Positions 47,674 through 57,756 of a stretch of DNA of 64,000 bases are shown here, one piece after another (position 1 is the stretch's first letter; each line of letters starts with the position of its first letter). Origin of the DNA: Chryseobacterium sp. Leaf201 (GTDB taxonomy: Bacteria > Bacteroidota > Bacteroidia > Flavobacteriales > Weeksellaceae); assembly GCF_001421435.1 (NCBI RefSeq), contig NZ_LMKA01000112.1, positions 1 through 64,000 on the forward strand, written 5' to 3'. Position numbers and translations under genes: made by a program. The notes below the pieces were generated by a model, which worked only from the letters and a program-made list of their open reading frames with translations, did not search any database and was not told the origin of the DNA.

Positions 47674-49092
47674 TTAAAAGCCGAAATAATTTTTTGTATT
47701 GTGATAGCAGATATCCTGTATGATCCTGCCTATCCATTCTTCATCGTTGGGAAGAAGCCCTTTTTCCATTTCATTGCCGAACATATTGCAAAGCAGCCTT
47801 CTGAAATATTCATGTCTTGAAAATGACAGGAAACTTCTGGAGTCGGTCAGCATTCCGATAAAAGTACTGATCAGTCCGAGATTGGAAACGGCATTCATCT
47901 GTTTTTCCATACCGTCCAGCTGATCAAGAAACCACCATGCGGCACCGAACTGTATTTTTCCTTTGATCCCTTCTTCATTAAAGTTTCCGGCCATTGTTGC
48001 CAGCACTTCGTTAAGGGTAGGGTTAAGGGTGTAAATCACTGATTTAGCCAGCCTGTCTTCAGCATTAAGCGCATCAAACATCACACTCATCCTTTGGGCA
48101 AAATAGGATTCGCCAATCGCATCATAGCCTGTATTGGCACCGATCCTGTGAAGCATTCTGGAATTGTTGTTGCGGGTGGCACCTATATGGAACTGCTGAA
48201 CCCAGCCTTTTGCAGCATACATTTTACAGAGTTGTTTCAGCAGATAGCCGGTTAAGGCTTCAGGATCTGAAAATCCGGTCCTGTCCCCGCTCAGGAATTC
48301 CCTGAACTCATGATCTAATGTCGTGTTCCATCTGGTGGTATCAGGAAAAGACTCAAAACCATGATCTGAAATCCGGGCTCCGTGCTCATGAAAATAATTG
48401 ATTCTTGACTGTAAAGCATCCAACAGATCAGGTGCTGAACTGATGCCGGTGCCCACAGCTTTTTCGAGTTTCCGAATGTTTTTACGGTACGCCTCAGCAT
48501 CTGTAAAAGCAATGTAGGCATCAGGCCTGAATGCCGGGAATACTCCGGTGGTACAGCCTGATTTTTTTAATGCCTGATGAAATTCCAGACTGTCTGCAGG
48601 GTCATCTGTAGTACAAAGTGCCTCTACGTTAAACTGCTGCAGCAATTGCTGCGGACGGAAAGCATCGGACTGTAGCGCATTATTCATTTCGGCATAAACT
48701 GTTTCCGAATTTTTCCCGGAAAGGTATTCTGTAATTCCGAACGGATTTTTAAGCTCCAGATGGGTCCAGTGAAACAAGGGATTCCGGAGGGTGTAAGGCA
48801 CTGTTTCTGCCCATTTCCTGAACTTTTCCTCGTCACCGGCATTTCCGGAGATAAATTTTTCCTCTATTCCGAAATTCCTCATGGCCCTCCATTTGTAATG
48901 GTCGCCGTCAAGCCAGATTGCTGTCGGGGAAAGGAAGTGCTCGTTTTTTGAGATAACATCCGGCTCAAGGTGATTGTGATAATCAATAACCGGCATGTCT
49001 TTCGCGTACCCGAAATACAGGTTTTCTGCTTTTGATGATTCAAGCAAAAACGATTCTCCGAAAACTTCTTTATTTTTAATGGCGTTCGTCAT
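47674..49092 (-). CDS. uxaC: Glucuronate/uronate isomerase
   Basis: It isomerises D-glucuronate to D-fructuronate (or galacturonate to tagaturonate) in the cytoplasm. The amidohydrolase-like metal motif HxH is at H39 and H41 (VIDYHNHLEPD), followed by WLDGDHYKWRAMRNFGI, the classical UxaC block. QQFHIGATRNNNSRML and SFSRHEYFRRLLCNMFG are further family motifs. 472 residues, full length. It follows the SDR gene after 146 bases of AT-rich spacer in which no box or hairpin is evident. Confidence 0.96.
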   Translation of the reverse strand: MTNAIKNKEVFGESFLLESSKAENLYFGYAKDMPVIDYHNHLEPDVISKNEHFLSPTAIWLDGDHYKWRAMRNFGIEEKFISGNAGDEEKFRKWAETVPYTLRNPLFHWTHLELKNPFGITEYLSGKNSETVYAEMNNALQSDAFRPQQLLQQFNVEALCTTDDPADSLEFHQALKKSGCTTGVFPAFRPDAYIAFTDAEAYRKNIRKLEKAVGTGISSAPDLLDALQSRINYFHEHGARISDHGFESFPDTTRWNTTLDHEFREFLSGDRTGFSDPEALTGYLLKQLCKMYAAKGWVQQFHIGATRNNNSRMLHRIGANTGYDAIGESYFAQRMSVMFDALNAEDRLAKSVIYTLNPTLNEVLATMAGNFNEEGIKGKIQFGAAWWFLDQLDGMEKQMNAVSNLGLISTFIGMLTDSRSFLSFSRHEYFRRLLCNMFGNEMEKGLLPNDEEWIGRIIQDICYHNTKNYFGF

Positions 49093-49238
49093 GATTCAGT
49101 TAAAAAAATTAAAGCGTAATGATCTTGATTTTGTTACGGATGTATGCTGGTGTAGGTCAATCGTAAGTCAGTTCTATTTGCAGACAGAAAGTTTTAAACC
49201 CTTATTAATCAAGAAAATGACATACAACAACCGTTTAG

Positions 49239-50054
49239 TTAAACTCCGCTGAAAGCACTGAAGCCTCCGTCTACAGGCAGTAAAGCCCCGGTAATAAAGC
49301 TTGCGGCATCAGAACAGAGAAACTGCACGGCACCATTGAGCTCTTCCACTTCCCCGAATCGCTGCATCGGTGTTTTGGCCATAACTTTCCTGCTCCTATC
49401 GGTTAAAGAACCGTCAGGGTTCAGCAGAATAGCACGGTTCTGGTCTCCGATAAAAAATCCGGGTGCTACGGCATTCACTCTTATTTTATCTCCGTATTTT
49501 AAAGCGACATCCGAAGCAAGCCACTGGGTAAAATTGGTAATGGCCGCTTTTGCTGCAGAATATCCTGCAACGCGGGTAATGGCTGAATAAGCTGCCATGG
49601 AAGAAATATTGACGATACTTCCGCTTCCCTGCTCTGCCATAAGTTTCCCAAAAACGTAACTCGGGTAAACGGTACCATTGATGTTGAGGTCGGTAACTTC
49701 ATTCCAGCCTTCTATTTTCATATCAAAAAACGACTGTTCCGGAGATAAAGTGGCGGCAGGAATATTCCCTCCTGCAATGTTCAGCAGAATATCAATCCTG
49801 CCATATTGTTCCTTAATTTTTTCTGCGGCTTTTTCAAGGCTCTGAATATCCATTACATTGGCTTCTACGGCCAGGGCTTCCCCTCCGAGATCTTTCAGTT
49901 CTTTTACCCTGCTGTCCAGCGTTTCCTGGTTTCTTCCTAAAGCAACAACCGTGGCTCCGGCTTCTGTAAAACTCTTTGCCAGGCTTCCTCCCAAAACGCC
50001 GGATGCACCTGTAATGACGGCTACTTTATCTTTTATGCTGAATATTTCGTTCAT
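49239..50054 (-). CDS. SDR-type fructuronate reductase (mannonate oxidoreductase)
   Basis: This 271-residue short-chain dehydrogenase has the NAD(P) motif TGASGVLGGS (about 16-25), NIAGGN (about 92-97), the catalytic S in NISSMAAYS and the Y-x-x-x-K of YSAAKAAI (about 164-171). In this context it should reduce D-fructuronate to D-mannonate, as do SDR replacements of UxuB in Bacillus and Bacteroidota. The classical long-chain UxuB is absent from the window. The family is very broad, so the role rests on its place between uxuA and uxaC. Confidence 0.85.
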   Translation of the reverse strand: MNEIFSIKDKVAVITGASGVLGGSLAKSFTEAGATVVALGRNQETLDSRVKELKDLGGEALAVEANVMDIQSLEKAAEKIKEQYGRIDILLNIAGGNIPAATLSPEQSFFDMKIEGWNEVTDLNINGTVYPSYVFGKLMAEQGSGSIVNISSMAAYSAITRVAGYSAAKAAITNFTQWLASDVALKYGDKIRVNAVAPGFFIGDQNRAILLNPDGSLTDRSRKVMAKTPMQRFGEVEELNGAVQFLCSDAASFITGALLPVDGGFSAFSGV

Positions 50055-50093
50055 GATTTATAATTGATCAATGATAATAAATCCCGCAGGTAA

Positions 50094-50130
50094 TACCTGC
50101 GGCTATTGTTGTTGAGCCCTTCGGGTTCTG
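50094..50130. repeat. Palindromic intergenic repeat, family B copy 4
   Basis: CCGCAGGTAATACCTGCGG, CTATTGTTGTT and GAGCCCTTCGGGTTC: the cleanest copy of the two-hairpin element, lying between uxuA and the SDR gene. Confidence 0.85.
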
Positions 50131-50133
50131 ATG

Positions 50134-51309
50134 TTACTGTTTTGACATTTCGTTTTGTACAGCTGCCATGACGCCTTCAATCTGTCCTAAAGCGAGCATT
50201 CTTCCCAAAAATGAATATCCGGGATGGTATCCCTTGTCGATATCGTCCGTTAAAAGTCTTCCGTGGTCCACTCTCATGGGCAGTGACGGGTTTTCTTTTT
50301 CAAATACACGGATCACCTCAATAAGCTGCCCTCTGCCGGATAAATGCATCGCTTCGATAAAATCTCCGTTTTCAAAGACATTGGTGCTTCTTAAATGGAC
50401 AAATTTTGTTCTTGAAGCATATTTCTTAGCGAGTTCCGGCACATTATTATGAAGACCGGCGCTCAGTGAGCCTGCACAAAACGTGAGTCCGTTATGCGGA
50501 TTATCAACGGCACTTAAAAACCAGTCGATATCTTCTTCACAGGTCACAATTCTTGGCAGTCCCAGCAGTGAAAACGGCGGATCGTCCGGGTGTACACACA
50601 TCTGGATGTCCCACTGTTCGCATACCGGCATAATTTTTTCCAGAAAGTATTTCATGTTCCGGCGGAGCTGGTCTTTATCGATCCCGTCATACAGAGCCAG
50701 TAAACTTTTAAATTTAGCTACTGGATGCTCATCTCCTTCTTTGATATTCCCATTAACAAATCCCTGGGTTTTAACGATAATGGAATCAATAAGATCCTGC
50801 TCTGCTTCTTCGGTAATGGTGTTTTTTAAGGCTTCTACTTTGGTAAGAACAGCTTCATTATAATCTTTTTCTGCTCCTTCTCTTTTCAGGATGTGGATTT
50901 CGAAATAGGCAAATTTTGCCTTATCAAAATAAAGCGACGAAGCGCCGTCTTCCCACTGATAATACAGATCGGTACGCGCCCAGTCCAGTACCGGCATAAA
51001 ATTGTAACATACGGTTGTAACGCCTGCTTTCCCTAAATTTTCCAGGCTCTGAATATAATTTTCTATTAAAGAGTCCCGGTCTTCACCGCCGTACTTGATT
51101 GCTTCGCTTACGGGAAGGCTTTCCACTACCGACCAGCGAAGACCGTGACTTTCTATGTATTTTTTATATTCAGTAATGGCTTCTGAAGGCCACACCTGTC
51201 CGTTTGGGATATCATGAAGGGCAGAAACAATACCTTCAACACCAATCTGGCGTAGCATATCCAACTGTATTTTATCTTTTTTACCGAACCAACGCCATGT
51301 TTTTTCCAT
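50134..51309 (-). CDS. uxuA: D-mannonate dehydratase
   Basis: It dehydrates D-mannonate to 2-keto-3-deoxygluconate. The N-terminus MEKTWRWFGKKDKIQLDML, the metal-binding block CVHPDDPPFSLLGLPRIV (about 239-256), and FVHLRSTNVFENGDFIEAMH and MRVDHGRLLTDD in the C-terminal third are conserved in UxuA. 391 residues, full length, TIM-barrel, cytoplasmic. It is the first gene after susD and starts the glucuronate branch of the locus. Confidence 0.96.
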   Translation of the reverse strand: MEKTWRWFGKKDKIQLDMLRQIGVEGIVSALHDIPNGQVWPSEAITEYKKYIESHGLRWSVVESLPVSEAIKYGGEDRDSLIENYIQSLENLGKAGVTTVCYNFMPVLDWARTDLYYQWEDGASSLYFDKAKFAYFEIHILKREGAEKDYNEAVLTKVEALKNTITEEAEQDLIDSIIVKTQGFVNGNIKEGDEHPVAKFKSLLALYDGIDKDQLRRNMKYFLEKIMPVCEQWDIQMCVHPDDPPFSLLGLPRIVTCEEDIDWFLSAVDNPHNGLTFCAGSLSAGLHNNVPELAKKYASRTKFVHLRSTNVFENGDFIEAMHLSGRGQLIEVIRVFEKENPSLPMRVDHGRLLTDDIDKGYHPGYSFLGRMLALGQIEGVMAAVQNEMSKQ

Positions 51310-51329
51310 AATCTAAAATGTTTCATTAA

Positions 51330-51360
51330 ACAAAGCAGGTGCCTGTGACACCTACTTTGT
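51330..51360. repeat. Hairpin between susD and uxuA
   Basis: ACAAAGCAGGTG and CACCTACTTTGT form a 12-bp stem with one mismatch. No good T tract follows in the minus direction, so it may mark mRNA processing or protection of the susCD message rather than full termination. Confidence 0.55.
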
Positions 51361-51389
51361 GTTGATATGAATATAAATGTGTTTTAAAT

Positions 51390-53330
51390 TTAATATCCCG
51401 GATTCTGATATTTGGCTTTGATATCTGCAGAAACTTCCATTGCATCCAGCTGTGCCTGAGGAATTGGTCTCAGATAATGGAATTTCTGAATATTACGGGA
51501 TACCGTCTGAGGGGTATGGGCTCCATAAGAAGCTCCGCCGATCTGATAAGTTGCTGCATATTCTGCCCACTTCTGGGTACGTACCAGATCGTACCATCTG
51601 TAAAATTCTCCATAGTACTCTCTTGATCTTTCTGCAAGGATATAATCAATGGTAATGGCTGCCGGCGTAGCTGCAGTCATGGCTGCACTGTTATCTGCTA
51701 TATAGGTTACATTCTGAGCATTATTGAATTTCCATTTTCCGGCTCTTGCACGGATAACGTTGATTAAATCTCTGGCTGTCATAGTTCCTGAAGCTCCTTT
51801 TACGGCTGCTTCTGCGGCAATGAAATAAAACTCAGAAAACTTAGCTACATTAAAAGGTCTTGTTAAACCGGCATTCGGATAGCCTAATCCGTTCGGATCA
51901 TCAGTACGGTAAGTCCCGATTTTCCACAGACCCGGATATACAATCCTGCTGATCCCATTGGGAGCAACTACCCAGTCTGCCCTCCCCGGTAAAGTTCCGG
52001 CTCCTACTCCGTTCTGCCCTGAGCCTGACGGATATGCAGGTGTCTGGGTATCGTCATTCAGGAATGTAAGGATAGCTCCTCCCGGTTGTACCGGCAGACT
52101 GTTGGCATTGTATAATACGGCATTGGAAACCCCTGCTTTATCCCAATTTCCTCTATAAGTTGTTACAAACGTCCCGTCATATCTTGAGTCATTGGTTTTA
52201 TCTGCAAATGTATTTTTAATGACTCCGATTGTGGGAGCCATCCGTACCCAAGGGCGTCCCAGAGATTGTGTTGCTGCACGCTGTACAGAACTTATTCCTG
52301 CAAATGATGAGGCGGAAGTACTGCTTCTTATGGCAGTATAGTTCCAGGTCTGCATCCAGGCTGCAAAATTATCCGGTGACCATCCGGAACCGAATCCTAC
52401 AGGGTCACTTTCATTATAGAATGCACTTGCCTGCGTGTGATCTGCATATAACATACATTCGCTGTTACGATCATTAGGCCCTGCATTAACATCATAAAAA
52501 GTAGGCTGTAAACTGTAAGGAGCCGGAGAACTGATACCGGCCATGGCTATATCATAGGCCTGCTGGAAATACCATTGCGCGTTATGCCCGTCAGGATCTG
52601 TTCTGGGTGCTTCAGGATAGGTTGGGATACTGTTTGGATTTTCCAGCCACCATCCATAAGTAAGATAAGCTTTGGCTAAGAACAGTCTTGCTACATTTTT
52701 AGTCACTCCTCCTGTTACCCTTGGAGAAACCGGTAAATTATCAACTGCTTTTTTAAGGTCAGGAAATACGGCTTTTGTATATACTTCCGGAACTGTATTT
52801 CTTACAGAAGTAGTTGCTGCAGATGTATTGAAAGCAAGCTCTCCCGAACCCAGATCCAAAGGTACTCCTCCATAGGTCTGTGCCAGCATAAAATAATTAA
52901 ATCCCCTGAAAAATCTGGCTTCTGAAATGAGAGATTCAGCAATTCCAAAATTCGGTCCTTTTTCTATAATCCCATTGGCTGTATTAATATAGGGGAAAAC
53001 AGCTCCCCAAACCATGCCTGTAGGAAAAGTGGCAGAATTGATATTTCCGTTTCCGGACATATCCAGATCCCTGAAATTTCCGTCTGCACTTTGTGCCCAG
53101 GTAGACTCATCCGTACCAGTCTGGCAGTTACTCATAAAGTATCCGTTTCCATACAACAGCCTTAAATTCCTGTATAATGAAGTAAGACCCTGACTCACTC
53201 CCTGTTCGGTATTAAAATACTCAACAGTATAATTTGATCTCGGCTCTTCGTCTAATATTTCATTACATCCTGTGAATGTTAATGATAGAAAGATGGCTCC
53301 TAATACCAATTTTTTATTGAAATGTATCAT
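51390..53330 (-). CDS. SusD/RagB-family glycan-binding lipoprotein
   Basis: This surface lipoprotein binds oligosaccharides at the outer membrane and covers the SusC channel. The signal peptide ends in LTFTGC with the lipidated Cys near residue 22. The N-terminal block ILDEEPRSNYTVEYF..., TPR-like helices and the C-terminal block ILAERSREYYGEFYRWYDLVR (about 567-587) are typical. At 646 residues it is at the long end of the family. It starts 12 bases after the susC stop. The ligand should be a xylan-derived oligosaccharide, inferred from the locus. Confidence 0.93.
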   Translation of the reverse strand: MIHFNKKLVLGAIFLSLTFTGCNEILDEEPRSNYTVEYFNTEQGVSQGLTSLYRNLRLLYGNGYFMSNCQTGTDESTWAQSADGNFRDLDMSGNGNINSATFPTGMVWGAVFPYINTANGIIEKGPNFGIAESLISEARFFRGFNYFMLAQTYGGVPLDLGSGELAFNTSAATTSVRNTVPEVYTKAVFPDLKKAVDNLPVSPRVTGGVTKNVARLFLAKAYLTYGWWLENPNSIPTYPEAPRTDPDGHNAQWYFQQAYDIAMAGISSPAPYSLQPTFYDVNAGPNDRNSECMLYADHTQASAFYNESDPVGFGSGWSPDNFAAWMQTWNYTAIRSSTSASSFAGISSVQRAATQSLGRPWVRMAPTIGVIKNTFADKTNDSRYDGTFVTTYRGNWDKAGVSNAVLYNANSLPVQPGGAILTFLNDDTQTPAYPSGSGQNGVGAGTLPGRADWVVAPNGISRIVYPGLWKIGTYRTDDPNGLGYPNAGLTRPFNVAKFSEFYFIAAEAAVKGASGTMTARDLINVIRARAGKWKFNNAQNVTYIADNSAAMTAATPAAITIDYILAERSREYYGEFYRWYDLVRTQKWAEYAATYQIGGASYGAHTPQTVSRNIQKFHYLRPIPQAQLDAMEVSADIKAKYQNPGY

Positions 53331-53342
53331 GATTGTAGAATG

Positions 53343-56234
53343 TTAAAAAGTTAAATTAAGTCCCATTAAATAATTTCTTGTGGAAGGATTATTTGTTCCT
53401 ATAATCAGTTGGCGTGCCTGATATCCGCTTACTGCCTGATTCTGGTTACCTACAGAGTTAGGTTCCGGATCCATTCCTGATAATTTATGATATGCAGAGA
53501 ACAATACTACAGGGTTGGTCACCGTGAAATAAATTCTAAAGCTATTGATTTTCAAATCTTTTAAGAATTCCTTATTTACGTTATACCCCAAAGTAATGGT
53601 ACGCAATTTCAGGTATGAAGCATCAAACATAGCTAAGGTGGAAGAATATTTAGGATTATCACCACTTAAATGGCGGCCCGGGCGTGGGAAATATGCATCT
53701 GTATTATCTTCAGTCCAGTAATCTACATCTACGTTGTTACCTCTGCCTGTCAGTCTGTTAAGATAACTTGCGGAACCATATAGTGAGCTGATCAGTATGC
53801 CCCCATGCTGAAATGCTCCAACAGTGCTTAAGTCAAAGTTTTTGTATGCGAAACGCATATTGAATCCTCCCTGAAATTTAGGAGCCGTATCAAAGATCTG
53901 TCTGTCTGCAGGACCTATCGCACGGACCGGTGTACCATCTGCATTATATCCTCCTGTATATAATACTTTTATAGAACCTATTACGTCAGCTGGTGTTCCC
54001 GGCTCAAGGATATTTTGGTAAGGGTCACCTGCCTGCCAGAGTCCGATATATTGATAATCGTAAATAGCATTGATATTATGTCCGACAAACCATAAATTAT
54101 TTTCATCTTTCTCAGTTCCTGAGGCCAGTGAAAGGATTTTGTTTTTATTGGTGTAAAAATTTACGCCTGCTTCCCATGTAAACCCATCTGGATTATCGAA
54201 AATAATACCGTTTAAGGAAAATTCTACTCCTTTATTCTCAGATTCAGCAACATTTGCGGTCTGAGATCCAATACCTGATGAGATAGGAAGCGACTTTCTG
54301 GTTAAAAGATCTACTGTATGGGTACGGTAGTATTCGGCACTTCCGGTAAGCCTGTTACTGAAAAATGCAAAGTCCAAACCATAATTCTGTGTTTTAGAAT
54401 ATTCCCAGCCAAGATTGGTATTCGGTGCTTCAGTTACGTAAACACCTGTGCTATTTGTATTGCCAAAATTATACGGTACAACTCCCAGTCTACCCAATGT
54501 AGAATATTCAGCAACTGCCTGATTGGAGGTCTGCCCCCAGCCTGCTCTCAGCTTTAAAAGATTAATGAATTTTACATTTTGCATGAAAGATTCATTGGTA
54601 ATATTCCATCCTAAGGATATTGCAGGATAAGTATGCCATTTATTTCCGGGAGCCAGCCTTGAAGAACCGTCTGCACGCAAAGTAGCCGTTAACATATACT
54701 TATTGTCAAAAGTATACATCACTCTTCCCATAGCGGAAAGAAGGCCGTTCTGGATATACTGCTGATCTTCAGGTTTCACAGAAATATCTGCCTGAGGAGC
54801 CTGTCCCAGATTATAATACTGAAAAAAGTCGGCCGGAACATTTCTTGCGCTCATATAAGAACTGACAAACCTGTTTCCTTCTGCTGAATATAATCCTACA
54901 GCATTGATTTTATGCTTCCCAAATGTACGGTCATACGTTAAAAGGTTTTCCAATACCCAGTGATAGGTCTGGTTGTTTCCTTTACCGGCAGATGAGGGAC
55001 CTAATGGATTGGTATTAAATACACCTACTCCTGCATAATTCCCGCTGTTGGATGTGCGGTAATCCAACCCGACATTTAACCTGTATTTAAGGCCATTTAT
55101 AATGCTAAGCTCACCGTACATATTATTATAAGATGCAAAAGATTTGCTTTCGTCAATATATTTGTCTCCTAAGCTGTTTATCCCTTCGCGTGTATAAATC
55201 CAGGTTTGATCTATCCCTCCTGCTGTCGTCATGGTTCTTTTCAGACTTCCGTCAGCATTATAAGGATTTGCCAATGGTGAGTATCCTAAAATAGCTCCGG
55301 GATTCAAACCGTTTCCATCTGATACAGAATAATTCGTGTTGGTTGTAAAACCAAATTTGAATACTTTACCTATTTGCTGGTCAATAGCCATCCTTAAAGC
55401 AAACCTTTCATAGCTCTGGATCGGGATTAATGCATCCTGCTTGAAGTAAGAAAGTCCTACATTATAGTTTCCGCCTTCCGTACCGGCTGAAATTCCAACA
55501 TCATGACTCGTCATCATTGCCGGTTTGTAATATAAATCCTGCCAGTCTGTATTTATGTTATTGCTTTCATCTACCCCATTGTTATATAATGGTGTAGTGG
55601 TACCAGCCGGAACAGCATACGCCCTAAGTCTGGCAAATTTCTCTCCGTCCATCATAGGATATCGGGAAAAGAGTGTCTGCACTCCGGTAAAAGTATTATA
55701 GGTAAATCTTGCTTTCTGTCCTTTTGAACCTCGGTTGGTTGTTACCAGGATCACTCCGTTTGCTCCTCTGGAACCGTAGATTGCCGTTGCAGAAGCATCT
55801 TTAAGGATATCAAGACTTTTAATGTCACTTGAGCTTATGTCGCTCAGTGATCCAGCGAACGGAATACCATCAAGCACAACAAGGGGATCATTGCTTCCGG
55901 TTAATGATCTCGTTCCACGGATACGGATCTGCATGGCAGCTCCCGGTTTTGTGGAGGTCTGGGTAATATCTACACCTGCTGCCCTGCCCTGCAGAGCCTG
56001 CGTAATGTTTGCCGAAGGTACTTCACGCAGCATGTCTCCTTTTACGGTAGCTACGGAACCCGTTACAGATTCTTTTCTCTGGGTACCATATCCAATAACA
56101 ACCACTTCATCGATCTTCTTCTCTTTTGTTACCGTATCTTTTTTAACCTGGGAATAAGCCATGCCCGAAGGCAATAAAGCCATGGCAAAGAATATTGCAG
56201 CCTTATTGGTTTTAGCAAAATGAAATCGGTTCAT
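53343..56234 (-). CDS. SusC/RagA-family TonB-dependent outer-membrane transporter
   Basis: It imports oligosaccharides across the outer membrane. The TonB-box region KKIDEVVVIGYGTQRKESVT (about 39-58) is followed by the plug (about 60-190, with LQGRAAGVDITQ and ILKDASATAIYGSRGANGVI) and a 22-strand barrel that ends in an aromatic residue (LNLTF). The signal peptide ends about residue 29. The carboxypeptidase-regulatory-like domain usually found before the TonB box in this family is missing: only about 10 residues separate the signal peptide from it. 963 residues. A hairpin terminator lies between it and xylA. Confidence 0.94.
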   Translation of the reverse strand: MNRFHFAKTNKAAIFFAMALLPSGMAYSQVKKDTVTKEKKIDEVVVIGYGTQRKESVTGSVATVKGDMLREVPSANITQALQGRAAGVDITQTSTKPGAAMQIRIRGTRSLTGSNDPLVVLDGIPFAGSLSDISSSDIKSLDILKDASATAIYGSRGANGVILVTTNRGSKGQKARFTYNTFTGVQTLFSRYPMMDGEKFARLRAYAVPAGTTTPLYNNGVDESNNINTDWQDLYYKPAMMTSHDVGISAGTEGGNYNVGLSYFKQDALIPIQSYERFALRMAIDQQIGKVFKFGFTTNTNYSVSDGNGLNPGAILGYSPLANPYNADGSLKRTMTTAGGIDQTWIYTREGINSLGDKYIDESKSFASYNNMYGELSIINGLKYRLNVGLDYRTSNSGNYAGVGVFNTNPLGPSSAGKGNNQTYHWVLENLLTYDRTFGKHKINAVGLYSAEGNRFVSSYMSARNVPADFFQYYNLGQAPQADISVKPEDQQYIQNGLLSAMGRVMYTFDNKYMLTATLRADGSSRLAPGNKWHTYPAISLGWNITNESFMQNVKFINLLKLRAGWGQTSNQAVAEYSTLGRLGVVPYNFGNTNSTGVYVTEAPNTNLGWEYSKTQNYGLDFAFFSNRLTGSAEYYRTHTVDLLTRKSLPISSGIGSQTANVAESENKGVEFSLNGIIFDNPDGFTWEAGVNFYTNKNKILSLASGTEKDENNLWFVGHNINAIYDYQYIGLWQAGDPYQNILEPGTPADVIGSIKVLYTGGYNADGTPVRAIGPADRQIFDTAPKFQGGFNMRFAYKNFDLSTVGAFQHGGILISSLYGSASYLNRLTGRGNNVDVDYWTEDNTDAYFPRPGRHLSGDNPKYSSTLAMFDASYLKLRTITLGYNVNKEFLKDLKINSFRIYFTVTNPVVLFSAYHKLSGMDPEPNSVGNQNQAVSGYQARQLIIGTNNPSTRNYLMGLNLTF

Positions 56235-56264
56235 AATTATTATTTTTAAATATTAGGATTGAAT

Positions 56265-56323
56265 AAAAAAGGCTGTTAATAATTACATTGTAAAATCCTC
56301 AGTGTTTATTCTGCAGCCTTTTT
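56265..56323 (-). terminator. Terminator-like hairpin between xylA and susC
   Basis: In the minus direction AAAAAGGCTG ... CAGCCTTTTTT, with a long loop (about 38 bases) and a final T run. It ends the xylA message or partly limits read-through into susC. No TAnnTTTG box is visible between it and the susC start, 30 bases further on. Confidence 0.65.
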
Positions 56324-56329
56324 ATTGTA

Positions 56330-57658
56330 TTAGATATACATGTTTACGATAGCTTCGAACAGTTCCTGTTTTCCGCTTTTTGGCTGAGGCTCACCGATTT
56401 CATGTGCTATTTTCCGAAGATCCTCGAGGGAAAGGGTGCCTTCTTCAAATGCTTTTCCGTTTCCGCTGTCAAAAGAGGCATAACGGTCTGTTCTCAGTTT
56501 TTTATAATCTGAATGCTCAAGAATATCTGCTGCTGCCAGAAGGCCTTTTGCAAATACATCCATTCCGGAGATATGAGAGATGAATAAATCTTCAGGATCA
56601 ATAGAATTCCTTCTGATTTTGGCATCAAAATTAACACCGCCTGTTCCCAGGCCTCCTGCAGGAAGAAGAACCAGCCACGCCTGAACCATGTCATAGTAAT
56701 CTACCGGGAACTGGTCTGTATCCCATCCGTTCTGGTGGTCTCCCCTGTTCGCATCAATGCTTCCCAATAACCCTGCGTCTACGGCTACCTGAAGCTCATG
56801 TTCAAAAGTATGGCCTGCCAGTGTTGCATGGTTTACTTCAATATTAAGTTTAAAATCTTTATCCAGTCCGTAATGTCTCAGGAACCCGATTACCGTTTCA
56901 GAATCATAATCATACTGATGTTTGGTAGGCTCCATCGGTTTAGGCTCAATCAGGAAAGTTCCTTTGAAACCCTGCTGGCGGGCGTAATCCCTGGACATGG
57001 AAAGGAAGCGAGCCAGATGGTCTTTTTCACGTTTCATATCGGTGTTCAGAAGGCTCATATACCCTTCTCTGCCTCCCCAGAATACATAGTTCTCACCTCC
57101 CAATGCAATGGTTGCGTCAATAGAATTCTTAACCTGGGTACCGGCGCATGCCAGTACGTCAAAGTTCGGGTTTGTGGAAGCTCCGTTCATGTATCTTTCG
57201 TGGGTGAATACATTGGCTGTACCCCATAAAAGCTTAATTCCCGTTTCTGCCTGTTTCTGTTTTGCATATTCTACAACAGCCTGAAGGTTTTTCTCATACG
57301 CTTTCCAGTTGTCAGCAGGCTCTACCAGATCAATATCGTGGAAACAGTAATATCCGAAGCCCATTTTAGACATAAACTCGAAACCGGCATCCAACTTGTG
57401 CATGGCTCTGGTCACAGCATCATTTCCGGTATCCCAAGGGTGATGGATGGTAGGTCCGCCGAAAGGATCACTTCCGTCTGCGCATAAGGTATGCCACCAG
57501 GCCATTGCAAAACGGGTCCATTCTTTCATCGGTTTTCCCATGATGATTTTTTCTGCATCGTAATAGCGGAAGGCCATCGGGTTTCTGCTTTCTTTTCCTT
57601 CAAACTGAATTTTTTCAATACCTGTAAAAAACTCTTTTGTACCTGTTAAAGTGTTCAT
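56330..57658 (-). CDS. xylA: Xylose isomerase
   Basis: It converts D-xylose to D-xylulose in the cytoplasm with two divalent metals. Catalytic and metal residues are in place: H107 and D110 (YCFHDIDL), E238 and K240 ([16 protein letters not shown]), E274 and H277 ([11 protein letters not shown]), and the block VFWGGREGY (192-200). At 442 residues it is a class II isomerase of normal length. It follows xylB by 98 bases on the same strand. Confidence 0.97.
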   Translation of the reverse strand: MNTLTGTKEFFTGIEKIQFEGKESRNPMAFRYYDAEKIIMGKPMKEWTRFAMAWWHTLCADGSDPFGGPTIHHPWDTGNDAVTRAMHKLDAGFEFMSKMGFGYYCFHDIDLVEPADNWKAYEKNLQAVVEYAKQKQAETGIKLLWGTANVFTHERYMNGASTNPNFDVLACAGTQVKNSIDATIALGGENYVFWGGREGYMSLLNTDMKREKDHLARFLSMSRDYARQQGFKGTFLIEPKPMEPTKHQYDYDSETVIGFLRHYGLDKDFKLNIEVNHATLAGHTFEHELQVAVDAGLLGSIDANRGDHQNGWDTDQFPVDYYDMVQAWLVLLPAGGLGTGGVNFDAKIRRNSIDPEDLFISHISGMDVFAKGLLAAADILEHSDYKKLRTDRYASFDSGNGKAFEEGTLSLEDLRKIAHEIGEPQPKSGKQELFEAIVNMYI

Positions 57659-57756
57659 ATTGATTTATTTATTTTTTAAAATTTTGTGTAAAAATCCCCT
57701 GCTCACCGGTGTAAAACAGCCGGTAAGTGCAATGGAAGAATTCCGTTGTTGTTCGT

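Noticed and set aside
50094-50130. Two-hairpin element as a riboswitch upstream of the SDR gene
   Set aside because: The same element occurs before unrelated genes (GH67, araA, GH115/GH97 spacer), and the size and loops do not match a known riboswitch.
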